Positions 24,272 to 33,787 are shown, numbered from the stretch's first letter. The stretch is 64,000 bases of DNA from Streptosporangiaceae bacterium NEAU-GS5 (GCA_017592665.1 JAGFNW010000026.1:1-64000); one strand, 5' to 3'. Numbers and translations are program-made. Notes: generated from the sequence alone by a model not told the origin.

Positions 24272-25944
24272 CCGCCACCGCCAGTCCTTCCGGGACGACC
24301 GAGCGGACCGACGTCCTCGTCATCGGCAGCGGATTCGGCGGCGCCATCGCGGCCTACCACCTTGCCGCGGGCGGCGCCCGCGTCGTCATACTCGAGCGCG
24401 GCCCCTGGCTGAACGGCGAGGACTTCGACCACGACTACCTGCTCGGCTCGTCCTACACCCGGGTCTTCGACTTCGTCGCCGGCGACGGCATGAGCCTGCT
24501 CGGCGGCAACTGCGTCGGCGGCGGCAGCGTGGTCTACTTCGCCGCCCTGCCGCGCGCGCCCCGGTTCGCGTTCGAACGGCACGGCAGCATCGGCCGGCGC
24601 ATGTGGCCGGCCGGCATCAGCCGCGACTCGCTCGAGCCGTGGTACGACCGGGTGGCCGAGGCCATCCCCGTCAGCCGGCAGGACTGGTCGGACGTGCCGT
24701 ACGCCGGGGGGCTGTGGGCGGCGGCGTGCAACCACTCGGGGCGGACGGCCAATCCGGTGCCGGTCGGCATCGAGACCGACAAGTGCGTCAACTGCAACTG
24801 GATGATGGCCGGCTGCCGGTTCGACGCGAAACGCTCGCTGCTGTTCAACTATCTGCCGGCCGCTCTGTCGCACGGCGCGGACATCCGTCCGCTGCACGAG
24901 GTGCAGAGGCTCAGCCGCACGGACGACGGCGGCTACCGCGTCCACTACAACGTGATCGACGACGAGGACTACCGGATCAGCACCGGCTCCGGCGCCATCG
25001 ACGCCAAGATCGTCATCGTGGCCGCGGGGGCGGGCGCGACGCCGGTCATCCTCCAGCGCTCCGAGGCGGAGCTCGGGCCCATGCCGTACGCCGTGGGGCG
25101 CTTCTTCTCCGGCAACGGCGAGCGGCTGAACACCGCGATCATCAACGAGGAGCGGGTGCGCGAGGTCCTGGGGCTCAGCCGCGACGACGGACGCGTGTAC
25201 GAAGCCTTCCAGATCGGCAAGGGCCCGGCCGTGGCCAACTGGGATCGCCTCGACGCCTCGCTGCCCGAATACAGCCGCTACTCGCTCGAGCAGCTGTACT
25301 TCCCGCCGGGGCTCGGCACGATCCTCGCCCAGGTGCCCGGCGCCTCCGCGCCCACGTGGTTCGGCAAGGCCAAGCGGGAGATGCTGGAGCAGTGGAAGTC
25401 CTGGCTGATCATCTTCCAGATGATCGAGGACGACAACGAGGGCGTCTTCGGGCCGCCGCCGCCCACCGGCAACGCCGTCAGGATCTCGCAGCAGATGCTC
25501 GGCCGCGGCGCGCTGCGCTACGCGCCGACCATGAACACCATCCGCGGCTGGGCCGCCGCCGACGCCGAGGTCAAGGAGATCCTCGAGCGCGACGGGCTGG
25601 CCACGGTCGCCCCCTGGACGAACGACGTCGTCGGCGCGTACACGGTGCATCCGCTGGCCTCCTGCCGGATCGGCGACGACCCCGCGACCTCGGCCCTCGA
25701 CGACAAGCACGAGCTGCGCGGGCACCCGGGCATCTTCGTCACCGACGGCTCGGCCGTCCCCGGCGCGCTGACCGTCAACCCGGCCATGACCATCGCGGCG
25801 CTCGCCGAGCGCGCCATGCCCGCCATCGTCGAGGCCGCCCGGCAGCGCGGCGTCGAGGTGCGCTACGGCGCGCCCGCCCCCGACGGCTCCACCAACGGCC
25901 GGCGCGGCGTCACCCCGCTCGTGCCCTCCCTCGTACGCGACTGA
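24268..25944 (+). CDS. GMC-family FAD-dependent oxidoreductase (558 aa)
   Basis: This is a glucose-methanol-choline/cholesterol-oxidase-like flavoprotein. The FAD-binding motif VIGSGFGGAIAAYHLA is near residues 19-34. A CxxC-x6-C cluster (Cys173, Cys176, Cys183 in KCVNCNWMMAGC) is present; such a motif is seen in this branch of GMC proteins and may bind metal. The C-terminal GMC signature appears as HPLASCRIG, GHPGIFVTDGSAVPGA and NPAMTIAALAER. It probably oxidises an alcohol on the enediyne core and resembles in type the E9 oxidoreductase of C-1027 and neocarzinostatin clusters. It is co-translated with DUF5987. Confidence 0.88.
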   Translation: MTATASPSGTTERTDVLVIGSGFGGAIAAYHLAAGGARVVILERGPWLNGEDFDHDYLLGSSYTRVFDFVAGDGMSLLGGNCVGGGSVVYFAALPRAPRFAFERHGSIGRRMWPAGISRDSLEPWYDRVAEAIPVSRQDWSDVPYAGGLWAAACNHSGRTANPVPVGIETDKCVNCNWMMAGCRFDAKRSLLFNYLPAALSHGADIRPLHEVQRLSRTDDGGYRVHYNVIDDEDYRISTGSGAIDAKIVIVAAGAGATPVILQRSEAELGPMPYAVGRFFSGNGERLNTAIINEERVREVLGLSRDDGRVYEAFQIGKGPAVANWDRLDASLPEYSRYSLEQLYFPPGLGTILAQVPGASAPTWFGKAKREMLEQWKSWLIIFQMIEDDNEGVFGPPPPTGNAVRISQQMLGRGALRYAPTMNTIRGWAAADAEVKEILERDGLATVAPWTNDVVGAYTVHPLASCRIGDDPATSALDDKHELRGHPGIFVTDGSAVPGALTVNPAMTIAALAERAMPAIVEAARQRGVEVRYGAPAPDGSTNGRRGVTPLVPSLVRD

Positions 25945-25965
25945 CGAGCGACCTGTGAGCGACTT

Positions 25966-26946
25966 ATGAGCGGCGCACTGGCCCGGCTGACCCTCCGGCG
26001 GTCGCTGGCGTCGATCAAGTATCTGACGCCGGTGCCGCCGAAGGCCGCACGCGGGCTCGTCGCGCAGGTCTACGGACAGGTCGTGCGGGACTTCGGCATG
26101 TACGCGCCGCCGACCATCCTCCACGCGCCCGCACCGGCCGCGCTGGCCGCCTCCTGGCTGCTGCTCCGCGAGACCCTCATCGCGCACGGCCCCGCCGGAC
26201 GCGTGTCCAAAGAAGTCGTCGCGGCCGCCGTCTCGCAGCGCAACGCCTGCCCCTACTGCGTCGACGTGCACGGCGCCACCTTGTACGGCCTGGCCCGCGC
26301 GTCGACCGGCGACCCGTCCGCCGCCGGGCTGGTGGCGTGGACGGGCGGCGGGGAGCCGGACTTCCCGGCCGACCAGGCGCCCGAGCTGGTCGGCACCGCG
26401 GTGACCTTCCACTACCTGAACCGCATGGTGAACGTGTTCCTCGGGGAGTCGCCGCTGCCGGCCGGGCCGCCGCCGGCGGTGCACGGCCGCCTGCTGAAGA
26501 TGCTCGGCCTGATGATGCGGCCCGCCGCCGCGCGCGTCGCCGAGCCCGGCCTGTCGCTGGACCTGCTGCCGCCCGCGCCCATCCCAGCCGACCTGTCGTG
26601 GGCGGCCGGAAGCCCGGTGATCGCCGACGCCTGCGCCCGCGCGTACGCGGCCATCGGCGCGGCGCCGTCGGTCTCCGGGGGCGTGCGCGCGCTCGTGTCG
26701 GCCCGGCTGGCCGCATGGGACGGGCTGCCGCCCGGTCCGAGCGGCGCCTGGGCCGACGCCGACGTGGCGCGGATGCCCGCGGACGATCGTCCGGCGGCGC
26801 GGCTCGCGCTGCTGACCGCGCTCGGCTCCTATCAGGTGGGCCCGTCGGCGGTCGCCGGATTCGGCGACCGCGAACTCGTGGAAATTACATCGTGGGCCAG
26901 CCTCGCGGCGGCCCGTGAAATGGGCGCACGGCTGTCCGTCAAATGA
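25966..26946 (+). CDS. AhpD-like carboxymuconolactone decarboxylase-family protein (326 aa)
   Basis: The alkylhydroperoxidase-D-like helical fold is shown by the redox motif AVSQRNACPYCVDVHG, with Cys95, Cys98 and His102 in the canonical C-x2-C-x3-H arrangement. The protein is almost twice the length of AhpD; the second half (about 170-326) is helical, has a second FHYLNRMVNVF-type segment and lacks the cysteines, so it looks like a two-domain fusion with one active half. It could reduce peroxides or help protect cells from the radical-generating product. It is the third gene of the DUF5987-GMC operon, 21 bases after the oxidase. Confidence 0.82.
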   Translation: MSGALARLTLRRSLASIKYLTPVPPKAARGLVAQVYGQVVRDFGMYAPPTILHAPAPAALAASWLLLRETLIAHGPAGRVSKEVVAAAVSQRNACPYCVDVHGATLYGLARASTGDPSAAGLVAWTGGGEPDFPADQAPELVGTAVTFHYLNRMVNVFLGESPLPAGPPPAVHGRLLKMLGLMMRPAAARVAEPGLSLDLLPPAPIPADLSWAAGSPVIADACARAYAAIGAAPSVSGGVRALVSARLAAWDGLPPGPSGAWADADVARMPADDRPAARLALLTALGSYQVGPSAVAGFGDRELVEITSWASLAAAREMGARLSVK

Positions 26947-27023
26947 GGCGGCATTTCCGAAGATGCTCCGCGCGCGGTGAGCCTATAGCGTGCCGAGTGG
27001 AAATCCGCGAAAGGGAGGCACTC

Positions 27024-28010
27024 ATGCGGAGCACGTTATCCAAATGGCGCAGAATCATCCTCAGCGCGATGCTCGCGGTCGGCCTGGTATTCGGGGCGGG
27101 CGCCGGGGCGTACGCGAAGGGCTCGGGACTCGGCCAGCCGCCGCCCGGCTTCAAGGACGGTTTCGTCGCCGTCGACGGCGGCGTCATCCACTATGTGATC
27201 GGCGGCAAGGGCCCGGCCCTCGTGCTGATCCACGGATGGCCGGAGACCTGGTGGGAGTTCCACCTGGTCATGCCGGAGCTCGCCAAGACCCACACCGTCA
27301 TCGCCGTCGACCTGCCGGGACTCGGCGACTCCTCGCACTTCGCCGACGGGTTCGACAAGGCCACCACGGCCAAGCGGATCCACCAGGCGGTCACCAGGCT
27401 CGGCTTCAAGAAGGTCGGGATCATCGGCCACGACACCGGGGCCACCACGGCCTACCCGTACGCCAGGGACTTCCCGAACGACGTGACCCGCGTGATGGCG
27501 GTCGACTCCCCGCTGATGGGGTTCGGTCTGCAGGACATCCTGACCATCTCCTGGCACATCAAGTTCAACATGACCGCGGCCCCGCTGCCCGAGAACATCA
27601 TCGACAACGACGACGTCAGCACGTACCTGGGCATGCTGTACAACTTCGACCCGCAGCCCGACCAGGAGGAGCGCAAGCCGTTCCTGGCCAAGTACGCCGA
27701 CCCGATCGACCGGCACGACGGCTATGAGTACTACCGGTCGTTCGACGCCGACTCGGCCAACAACATCGCCAACGCGGCCAAGCGGCCCCCGATGCCGATC
27801 CTCGCGATGGGCGGCGGCTTCGCCTTCGGCGGGCTCGTGGCGGCCTCGTTCCGCCAGGTCGCCGACGACGTCCGCGAGGTCGTCGTGCCGAACACCGGGC
27901 ACTTCATCCCGGAGATCAACCCGACGTTCTTCGCCACCTGCGCGAATTTGTTCTTCGGTCCGTCCGACGGCGTGCCGCCGGGGCCCGAATACGCCGGGTG
28001 CGCCCCGTAA
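27024..28010 (+). CDS. Secreted alpha/beta hydrolase, epoxide-hydrolase-like (328 aa)
   Basis: A clear Sec signal peptide (KWRR, then a hydrophobic stretch ending AGAYA near residue 29) sends the enzyme out of the cell. The catalytic domain has the oxyanion motif [10 protein letters not shown], the nucleophile elbow GHDTGA with Asp137 (Asp rather than Ser, as in epoxide hydrolases and dehalogenases), and a C-terminal His293 in NTGHF. AAGGGAGG precedes the ATG at 27024, which is preferred over the upstream in-frame ATG. In an enediyne cluster an exported epoxide hydrolase could act on secreted product or protect the producer (inference). A strong terminator follows. Confidence 0.87.
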   Translation: MRSTLSKWRRIILSAMLAVGLVFGAGAGAYAKGSGLGQPPPGFKDGFVAVDGGVIHYVIGGKGPALVLIHGWPETWWEFHLVMPELAKTHTVIAVDLPGLGDSSHFADGFDKATTAKRIHQAVTRLGFKKVGIIGHDTGATTAYPYARDFPNDVTRVMAVDSPLMGFGLQDILTISWHIKFNMTAAPLPENIIDNDDVSTYLGMLYNFDPQPDQEERKPFLAKYADPIDRHDGYEYYRSFDADSANNIANAAKRPPMPILAMGGGFAFGGLVAASFRQVADDVREVVVPNTGHFIPEINPTFFATCANLFFGPSDGVPPGPEYAGCAP

Positions 28011-28030
28011 GAAACGCCCCCGGAATATAC

Positions 28031-28070
28031 GGCGACCCGGTCGGCGGCGTGCCCCGCCGGCCGGGTCGCC
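28031..28070 (+). terminator. Long hairpin terminator
   Basis: The block GGCGACCCGGTCGGCGG (28031-28047) pairs with CCGCCGGCCGGGTCGCC (28054-28070) with one mismatch. It lies 21 bases after the secreted hydrolase and before the P450. Confidence 0.85.
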
Positions 28071-28177
28071 CCGCGTTTATTGGAAATTGCCGAGTACGTC
28101 CGCAAATCTTCGGCCGATGGCCTGCGGCAATTATCCTGGCATTGTCGAAATTCACCCTTCAGAATCCGGAGAATTCG

Positions 28178-29416
28178 ATGGAGCATAGCTGCCCGGCCCT
28201 GGATCCCACCGGCCGAGACATTCACGCCGAAGCCGCCGGCCTGCGGGCGCGCGGGCCGGCGACCCAGGTCACCCTGCCCGGCGGGGTGGTGGTCTGGGAC
28301 GTCAACAGCTACGCGGTGGCCAAGCAGCTGCTGGCCGACCCGCGTGTCACCAAGAGCGCCCGCAACCACTGGCCCGCGTTCATCAACGGAGAGGTCCCCC
28401 CGGACTGGGAGATGATCAGCTGGGTCGCGATGGACAACATGGTCACCTCGTTCGGCCAGAACCACCAGCGGCTGCGCCGCCTGGTGTCCAAGGCGTTCAC
28501 TCCGCGGCGCACCGAGGTGTTCCGCCCGCGGGTCGACGAGCTCGTCCGCGAACTCGTCGACGCCATGAAAAACGTCCCGCCCGGCGAGGTGATCGACCTG
28601 CGCGAGCGGTACGCCATCCCGCTGCCCGCGAACATGGTCGCCGACCTGATCGGCCTGCCGGTCGAGGCCCGCGCCGGGGCGCAGAAGGTGATCGACCTGA
28701 TGGTCGACACGACCGTCTCGCCCGAGGAGGCGCAGGGCATCCTGTCCGGCTGGCGGCAGATCATGGAGGACCTCATCGCCTCCAAGCGCGCCAACCCCGG
28801 CGAGGACATGACCAGCGACCTGATCGCCGCGCAGGAGGAGGACGGCTCCCGGCTGAACGACCGCGAGCTGGCCGACACCATCTTCGCGATCCTCGGCGCC
28901 GGGTCCGAGACGACCATCAACTTCATGGACAACGCGGTCACGCTCCTGCTCACCCACCCCGAGCAGCGCGAGCTCGTGCTGTCGGGCAAGGTGCCGTGGG
29001 AGGACGTGATCGAGGAGGTGCTGCGGGTCCAGTCGCCCCTCGCCCACCTGCCGCTGCGGTACGCCGCCGAGGACATCCAGCTCGACGGGGTCACCATCCC
29101 CAAGGGCGACCCCATCCTCATCAACTACGCCGGCGTCGCCCGCGACCCGGCCGTACACGGCGCCACCGCGGACGAGTTCGACCTCGCCCGCGCCAACAAG
29201 GAGCACATCTCCTTCGGACACGGCGTCCACTACTGCCTCGGCGCGCCCCTGGCCCGGATGCTGGCCAAGACCGGCCTGACCGAGCTGTGGAAGGCCTTCC
29301 CCGACCTCAGCCTCGCGGTCCCGGCCGGCGAGCTGCAGCCGCTGCCCACGTTCATCATGAACGGCCACCGGTCCCTGCCCGTACGGCTGGCGCCCGCCGT
29401 CGTCCCCGTCGGCTAA
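28178..29416 (+). CDS. Cytochrome P450, CYP107-like type (412 aa)
   Basis: This is the second P450 of the cluster and of the class typical for tailoring of actinomycete natural products. The I-helix reads [10 protein letters not shown], the K-helix is EEVLRVQSP, and the haem loop is [10 protein letters not shown] with Cys353 as axial ligand, followed by APLARM. The length is typical. The ATG at 28178 with GGAGA just upstream is preferred to the far upstream open frame. It needs external ferredoxin and reductase, none of which is in the window. It is 13 bases from the following oxygenase gene, so the two are one operon. Confidence 0.92.
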   Translation: MEHSCPALDPTGRDIHAEAAGLRARGPATQVTLPGGVVVWDVNSYAVAKQLLADPRVTKSARNHWPAFINGEVPPDWEMISWVAMDNMVTSFGQNHQRLRRLVSKAFTPRRTEVFRPRVDELVRELVDAMKNVPPGEVIDLRERYAIPLPANMVADLIGLPVEARAGAQKVIDLMVDTTVSPEEAQGILSGWRQIMEDLIASKRANPGEDMTSDLIAAQEEDGSRLNDRELADTIFAILGAGSETTINFMDNAVTLLLTHPEQRELVLSGKVPWEDVIEEVLRVQSPLAHLPLRYAAEDIQLDGVTIPKGDPILINYAGVARDPAVHGATADEFDLARANKEHISFGHGVHYCLGAPLARMLAKTGLTELWKAFPDLSLAVPAGELQPLPTFIMNGHRSLPVRLAPAVVPVG

Positions 29417-29429
29417 GGAGGACTCGACC

Positions 29430-30614
29430 ATGACAGTGACGCAAATCCCGCAGCGCGCCGAACTCGTCCGGCGCGCCGCCGACCTCGTGCCCCTGCTCCG
29501 CGAGTACGCGCCGAAGGGGGAGAAGCTGCGCCGGCTGCCCGACGAGACCGTCGCCGCCCTCGACGACCTCGGTGTGTGCCGGATGCGGATGCCCGCACGT
29601 TACGGCGGCTTCGAGTGCGACGCCCGCACGATGACCGAGGTGTCCATCCACATCGGGCGCGGCGACGCGTCCGCCGCGTTCACCGTGGCCGTCTGGTGGA
29701 TCACCTCCTGGATCATCGGGCTGTTCCCCGACGAGACGCAGGACGAGGTCTTCGCCGACCCGCGCACGCGGGTCTGCGGCACGCTCGCACCCACCGGCAC
29801 CGCCGTGCGGGCCAAGGGCGGCGGCATCGTGGTGAACGGCCGCTGGGCCTTCAACAGCGGCGCCCAGCACAGCCAGTGGAAGGTGATGTCGGGCGTGCTG
29901 ACGGACGCCGAGAACGGCCCCGAGCCGTTCATGGCCGTCGTCCCGGTCGCCGACATGATCAACCTCGACGACTGGTACGTATCAGGCCTCGAGTCGTCCG
30001 GCAGCGTGACGCTGGTGGCCGAGGACCTCTACGTCCCGGCCAACCGGTGGATCCCGATCGCCCCGCTGCTGACCGAGAACTACCCGACCAAGAAGAACGC
30101 GGGCGTGCCGGTCTTCCGTACGCCGATGATCCCGGCCGCCTCCGCCTCCACGGTGGGGAAGATCGTCGGCATCATGAAGGGCGCACAGGAGGCCTTCTTC
30201 GAGCGCGTTCCCGGCCGGGGGATCACGTACACGGGCTATCTCGACCAGCGCGACGCCCCGCTCACCCACCTGCAGGTCGCCAAGGCGGCCCTGAAGACCG
30301 ACGAGGCCGAATACCACGCCTTCCGGCTGGCCGACATGGTCGACCGCAAGAACCTCGCCGGCGAGCCGTGGACCATGGAGGAGCGCGCCTACGCCCGCGT
30401 CGCCATGGGCCGCTGCTGCCAGCTGGCCAAGGACGCCATCGACGTCCTCAACACTGCGAGCGGCGGCTCGTCCGTCTTCCGGGCGGTGCCCATCCAGCGC
30501 TGGGAGCGCGACATCGAGGTGATCTGCCTCCACGCCCTCAACCACCCCGACACCAACACCGAGCTCTACGGCCGCATCCTCTGCGGCCTCGAGTCCGACT
30601 CTCCGTACATCTAG
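29430..30614 (+). CDS. Acyl-CoA-dehydrogenase-fold flavin-dependent oxygenase, copy 1 (394 aa)
   Basis: The protein belongs to the acyl-CoA dehydrogenase/HpaB-type flavin monooxygenase superfamily: helical N-domain (VRRAADLVPLLREYAP, RMRMPARYGG), central beta domain (VVNGRWAFNSGAQHSQW) and C-terminal helical bundle (NTASGGSSVF). The lack of an acyl-CoA-dehydrogenase catalytic Glu pattern and the NGRW-F-SGA-H-W motif suit two-component hydroxylases that use reduced flavin from a partner reductase, here probably the gene at 19975. It ends RILCGLESDSPYI, strikingly like copy 2. AGGAGG precedes the ATG. A strong terminator follows. Confidence 0.87.
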   Translation: MTVTQIPQRAELVRRAADLVPLLREYAPKGEKLRRLPDETVAALDDLGVCRMRMPARYGGFECDARTMTEVSIHIGRGDASAAFTVAVWWITSWIIGLFPDETQDEVFADPRTRVCGTLAPTGTAVRAKGGGIVVNGRWAFNSGAQHSQWKVMSGVLTDAENGPEPFMAVVPVADMINLDDWYVSGLESSGSVTLVAEDLYVPANRWIPIAPLLTENYPTKKNAGVPVFRTPMIPAASASTVGKIVGIMKGAQEAFFERVPGRGITYTGYLDQRDAPLTHLQVAKAALKTDEAEYHAFRLADMVDRKNLAGEPWTMEERAYARVAMGRCCQLAKDAIDVLNTASGGSSVFRAVPIQRWERDIEVICLHALNHPDTNTELYGRILCGLESDSPYI

Positions 30615-30637
30615 GGGCGCCTCGGGGCGTCCCGCCC

Positions 30638-30662
30638 GGGCCCGGTCACTCCGACCGGGCCC
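30638..30662 (+). terminator. Perfect 10-bp hairpin terminator
   Basis: GGGCCCGGTC (30638-30647) pairs exactly with GACCGGGCCC (30653-30662), with the 5-base loop ACTCC, followed by a short T-containing tail (GGCTTTCC). Confidence 0.88.
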
Positions 30663-30766
30663 GTCGGCTTTCCTGCCGGCGGAACGCCGTGGAACGGCAG
30701 GGTCACGGCACGTCACGCCTCGTTGGTGAAATCCCACGAAGCCGCACATTGATTTCGGAGTACGAA

Positions 30767-31195
30767 ATGAAGATTGCGAATATGGCCGGGCGGGCGCTGA
30801 GGACGCTCGCTCTGGCCGGACTGACGGTCGCCGCCTTGTCCGTGCCGGCCCATTCCGCCCAGGCCACGACCCAGGCGGGCGGGCGCTGCGTTCTCACCCT
30901 CGCGAAGGGCTACCTGGAAGGCGACTGGCGGGTCGAGAACAACTGCACGCCCGCCAACCGGTCCGACCGGCTCATGGTGACGAAGTACTTCGGCGCCGAC
31001 TGGCCGGACAACGACGACCACTTGTTCGACCGGAAGTACCCGACCATGGATGACGTCTTCACGGCCTACTGGCCCTACCTGAATGAGGACAGGGCTACCT
31101 CGGACGAGCTCTACACCATCAATTGGTTCATCCGGGTGGACGGCTCCCTCTACGACGTGGAGTCGAACGAGGTCCACCAGGAAGTTCTCCCCTAA
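30767..31195 (+). CDS. Small secreted protein inside the enediyne cluster (142 aa)
   Basis: The start ATG has CGGAG about 6 bases upstream. A Sec signal peptide (residues 1 to about 33, ending HSAQA) leaves a mature protein of about 108 residues with exactly two cysteines (GGRCVLTLA and NNCTPAN), consistent with one disulfide. The mature chain is acidic and aromatic-rich (WPDNDDHLFDRKY, FTAYWPYLNED, INWFIRVDG). It is not similar to the immunoglobulin-like CagA/NcsA/KedA apoproteins as I know them. It could be a binding or resistance protein for the product, or unrelated. It has its own transcription unit between two strong terminators. Confidence 0.8.
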   Translation: MKIANMAGRALRTLALAGLTVAALSVPAHSAQATTQAGGRCVLTLAKGYLEGDWRVENNCTPANRSDRLMVTKYFGADWPDNDDHLFDRKYPTMDDVFTAYWPYLNEDRATSDELYTINWFIRVDGSLYDVESNEVHQEVLP

Positions 31196-31211
31196 CCAGG
31201 CCCCGAAAATG

Positions 31212-31254
31212 CTGATCGAGTGTGAGCGGGGTCTCGGCGCTCACACTCGATCAG
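31212..31254. terminator. Bidirectional hairpin, perfect 16-bp stem
   Basis: CTGATCGAGTGTGAGC (31212-31227) pairs exactly with GCTCACACTCGATCAG (31239-31254). It separates the secreted-protein gene from the convergent monooxygenase gene. Confidence 0.92.
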
Positions 31255-31264
31255 GTCGTGCGGG

Positions 31265-32569
31265 TCAGGCGGTCGGCGCCATGACGCGTTCGGATACTTC
31301 GGGGGACATGAGGGATTCGGGGCCCTCGATGAGGCCGGCCACGCGGAGGAAGGCGGCGGTGAGCTCGCCGTCCTCGACGGCCTTGGCGTGGAGGCGCGCC
31401 ATGTACTGGTTGGCCATCTCGATCTCCGGCGTACGGGGGCCCTCCACGCCCGGCCAGCCGAGGTCGGCGCCCGCGGCGACGTCCCACGGTGTGTCGATGA
31501 CCTCGGAGATGTCCTGGAAGAACCGCTGTGCGGACGGGACGCCGCCGGACCGGAGGTGGTCCCGGAGCACCCGCGACTCCAGGGCGGCCACGGTCATGCC
31601 CTGGCCGTACACCGGATTGAACGAGCACGCCGCGTCGCCGACGACCAGGAAGCCCTCGGGGAAGCGGGTGAGCCGCTCGTATCGGCGGCGCCGGCTGGCC
31701 GGGAAGCGGAACGACACCCGCTGGTCGAGCAGCCTGGCGTCCTTCACGGCCTCGTAGATGTCCGGCACCGGCAGCGACTTCACGTACGCCAGGTGGCCCT
31801 CGGGGTCGGTGGGCGGCTGGTCGCCCAGCATGCCGGTCAGCGACAGCAGGAACCGCCCGTCGAGGCGTGAGAAGAACGCGCCGCGCGGGTTGTCCGGGGT
31901 CGCCACGCACAGGATCGCCATGTCCTCGCCGACCGGGTTGGAGGCCAGCTCGTAGTGGCAGGTCGTGTAGGTCAGGCCGATCTTGATGGTCTCCTCGTCC
32001 GGCCGCTCGTAGCCGAACTCCTCCAGCCAGACCGGCGTACGCGAGCCCCGGCCGGTGGCGTCGACGACCAGGCCGGCTTCCAGGACCTCCTGCGGACGTC
32101 CGTCCGCCCGCTGGATCCGCACCCCGGTCACCCGCGTCTTGTCGGGCGACGTCGTGAGCCCGAGGATCGCGCTCCGCTCCAGGAACGTGATGTTCGGCTG
32201 GGCGATCACCTTGGCGCGGACGGCCCCCTCGAGCTCCGGACGCGTTGCCGAAATGACCACCAGCCCCGTCTCGTACGGCTTGAGCCGGCGCCCGTTGAAG
32301 TACCAGCGAAGGCCGATGCCCATGTCGCCGGTCGGGATGCCCGACGCGGCCAGCTCCCCGGTCAGGCCGGGGAAGTACTCCTCCAGTACGGCCTGGCCTT
32401 TGGCCAGCAGGCCGTGCGCGTGGGCGCCCTGCGGCACGCCCTTGCGCACGTCGTCCACGCCGGCCAGGGCGTCGCGGTCCACCAGAAGGACTTCGGCGAA
32501 GGATTCGGCCAGGACGTGCGCGGCCAGCAGCCCCGCCATCCCTCCGCCGAGCACCACAGCCCGGTTCAT
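31265..32569 (-). CDS. FAD-dependent monooxygenase/oxidoreductase (434 aa)
   Basis: This is a class A flavoprotein monooxygenase-like enzyme. The Rossmann FAD motif VLGGGMAGLLAAHVLAE starts at residue 5. The DATGRGSRTPVW motif and the second FAD-contact motif VVGDAACSFNPVYGQGM are in place. A VRKGVPQGAHAHGLL segment near residue 45 is typical of a subgroup of uncharacterised actinobacterial FAD monooxygenases. It probably hydroxylates or oxidises an intermediate of the pathway. It is the last gene of the leftward operon epoxide hydrolase - oxygenase - monooxygenase, 12 bases after the preceding gene. Confidence 0.87.
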   Translation of the reverse strand: MNRAVVLGGGMAGLLAAHVLAESFAEVLLVDRDALAGVDDVRKGVPQGAHAHGLLAKGQAVLEEYFPGLTGELAASGIPTGDMGIGLRWYFNGRRLKPYETGLVVISATRPELEGAVRAKVIAQPNITFLERSAILGLTTSPDKTRVTGVRIQRADGRPQEVLEAGLVVDATGRGSRTPVWLEEFGYERPDEETIKIGLTYTTCHYELASNPVGEDMAILCVATPDNPRGAFFSRLDGRFLLSLTGMLGDQPPTDPEGHLAYVKSLPVPDIYEAVKDARLLDQRVSFRFPASRRRRYERLTRFPEGFLVVGDAACSFNPVYGQGMTVAALESRVLRDHLRSGGVPSAQRFFQDISEVIDTPWDVAAGADLGWPGVEGPRTPEIEMANQYMARLHAKAVEDGELTAAFLRVAGLIEGPESLMSPEVSERVMAPTA

Positions 32570-32581
32570 AGGGACCTCCCG

Positions 32582-33763
32582 TTACAGGTAGTAGGTGTTG
32601 GGCTCCAGGCCGCAGAGGATGCGGCCGTGCAGCTCGAAGTTGGTGTCGGGGTGCATGAGCGCGTGCAGGCTGACGGCGTTCACGTCGCGTGTGATCCGCT
32701 GGATCGGCACGTCGCTGAAAATGGACGATCCGCCGCTGGCCGTCGCCAGCAGGTCGATCGAGCGCTTGGCGAGGTCGACGGCCGCGCCGAGGTCGGCCCG
32801 GGCGGCGACGCGCTCGGCCACGGTCCACGACTCGCCGGCGGCGCCCTTGGCGTCCACCGTGGCGGCCAGCCGCATGGCGTGGAACCCGGCCTCGTCGGCC
32901 AGCAGGCTGGCCTCGCCGACCTGCAGGTGGGTGAGGGGCGCCTCGCGCTGGCTGGTGTAGGCCGTGTAGGTGATGCCGCGGTCGGGCATCCGCCGCATGA
33001 ACGCCTCCATGCCGGCGCGGGCCATGCCGGCCACGACGCCGACCGACGAGGCGGAGGCGACCGGGAGCAGCGGCGACCGGAAGATGGCCGACGAGGCGTT
33101 CTCCTTCGAGGCGTACTGCTCGGTCAGGACGGCGCCCAGCGGGAGTATGCGCTCGGCCGGGATGAAGACGTCCTGGGCGATCGTGGTGATGCTGCCGGTG
33201 CCGCGCAGGCCGGAGGTGTGCCAGTCGTCGATCAGCTGCAGGTCCGAGATGGGGACCAGGGCCAGGATCGGCTCGGGGGCGCCGTCGTCGGACAGCACGA
33301 CCGCGACGACCACCTGCCACTGGCTGTGCCAGGCGCCGCTGATGAAGCCCCACTTGCCGTTGACGACCACGCCGCCCTCGACGCGGGCCGCCATGGCGCT
33401 CGGGCTGATGGTGCCGCACACCCGCGCGTCCGGGGTCGCGAAGACCTCGTCCTGTACCTCGTCGGGGAACAGCCCGGCCATCCACGTGGTGATGGTCAGA
33501 ACGGCGGCGATCCAGGCGGCGGACCCGTCGCCGCGGGCGAGCTCGCTCGCGACCTGGACGAGGGTCTGCGTGTCGCTCTCGTAGCCGCCGTAACGGACAG
33601 GTGTCCGCATCCGGAACAGGCCGGCGTCGGTCATCGCCTCGATGGTCTCCGGCGACAGCCGCCGGTTCTCCTCGGTCCAGGCGGCGTTGGCCTGGAGCAC
33701 CGGGACGACGTCGGCCGCGCGGCGCACCAGCTGGTCGCGGGTGGGTGCTTGGATCATGGCCAT
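32582..33763 (-). CDS. Acyl-CoA-dehydrogenase-fold flavin-dependent oxygenase, copy 2 (393 aa)
   Basis: This paralogue of the protein at 29430 is nearly the same length, with matching blocks throughout: RRAADVVPVLQANAA, FRMRTPVRYGGYESD, VVNGKWGFISGAWHSQW, TASGGSSIF, and the end RILCGLEPNTYYL. It is therefore another candidate two-component flavin oxygenase fed by the flavin reductase at 19975. Differences in the central loop (VFIPAERILPLGAVLT) suggest another substrate or position. It lies in the leftward operon, downstream of the epoxide hydrolase by 24 bases and 12 bases before the FAD monooxygenase. Confidence 0.87.
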   Translation of the reverse strand: MAMIQAPTRDQLVRRAADVVPVLQANAAWTEENRRLSPETIEAMTDAGLFRMRTPVRYGGYESDTQTLVQVASELARGDGSAAWIAAVLTITTWMAGLFPDEVQDEVFATPDARVCGTISPSAMAARVEGGVVVNGKWGFISGAWHSQWQVVVAVVLSDDGAPEPILALVPISDLQLIDDWHTSGLRGTGSITTIAQDVFIPAERILPLGAVLTEQYASKENASSAIFRSPLLPVASASSVGVVAGMARAGMEAFMRRMPDRGITYTAYTSQREAPLTHLQVGEASLLADEAGFHAMRLAATVDAKGAAGESWTVAERVAARADLGAAVDLAKRSIDLLATASGGSSIFSDVPIQRITRDVNAVSLHALMHPDTNFELHGRILCGLEPNTYYL

Positions 33764-33787
33764 GGCTAGGCCTCCTTTGCGTGAGCT

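Noticed and set aside
24211-26484. 757-residue frame antisense to the GMC and AhpD-like genes
   Set aside because: Low-complexity shadow; the sense-strand proteins have clear motifs.
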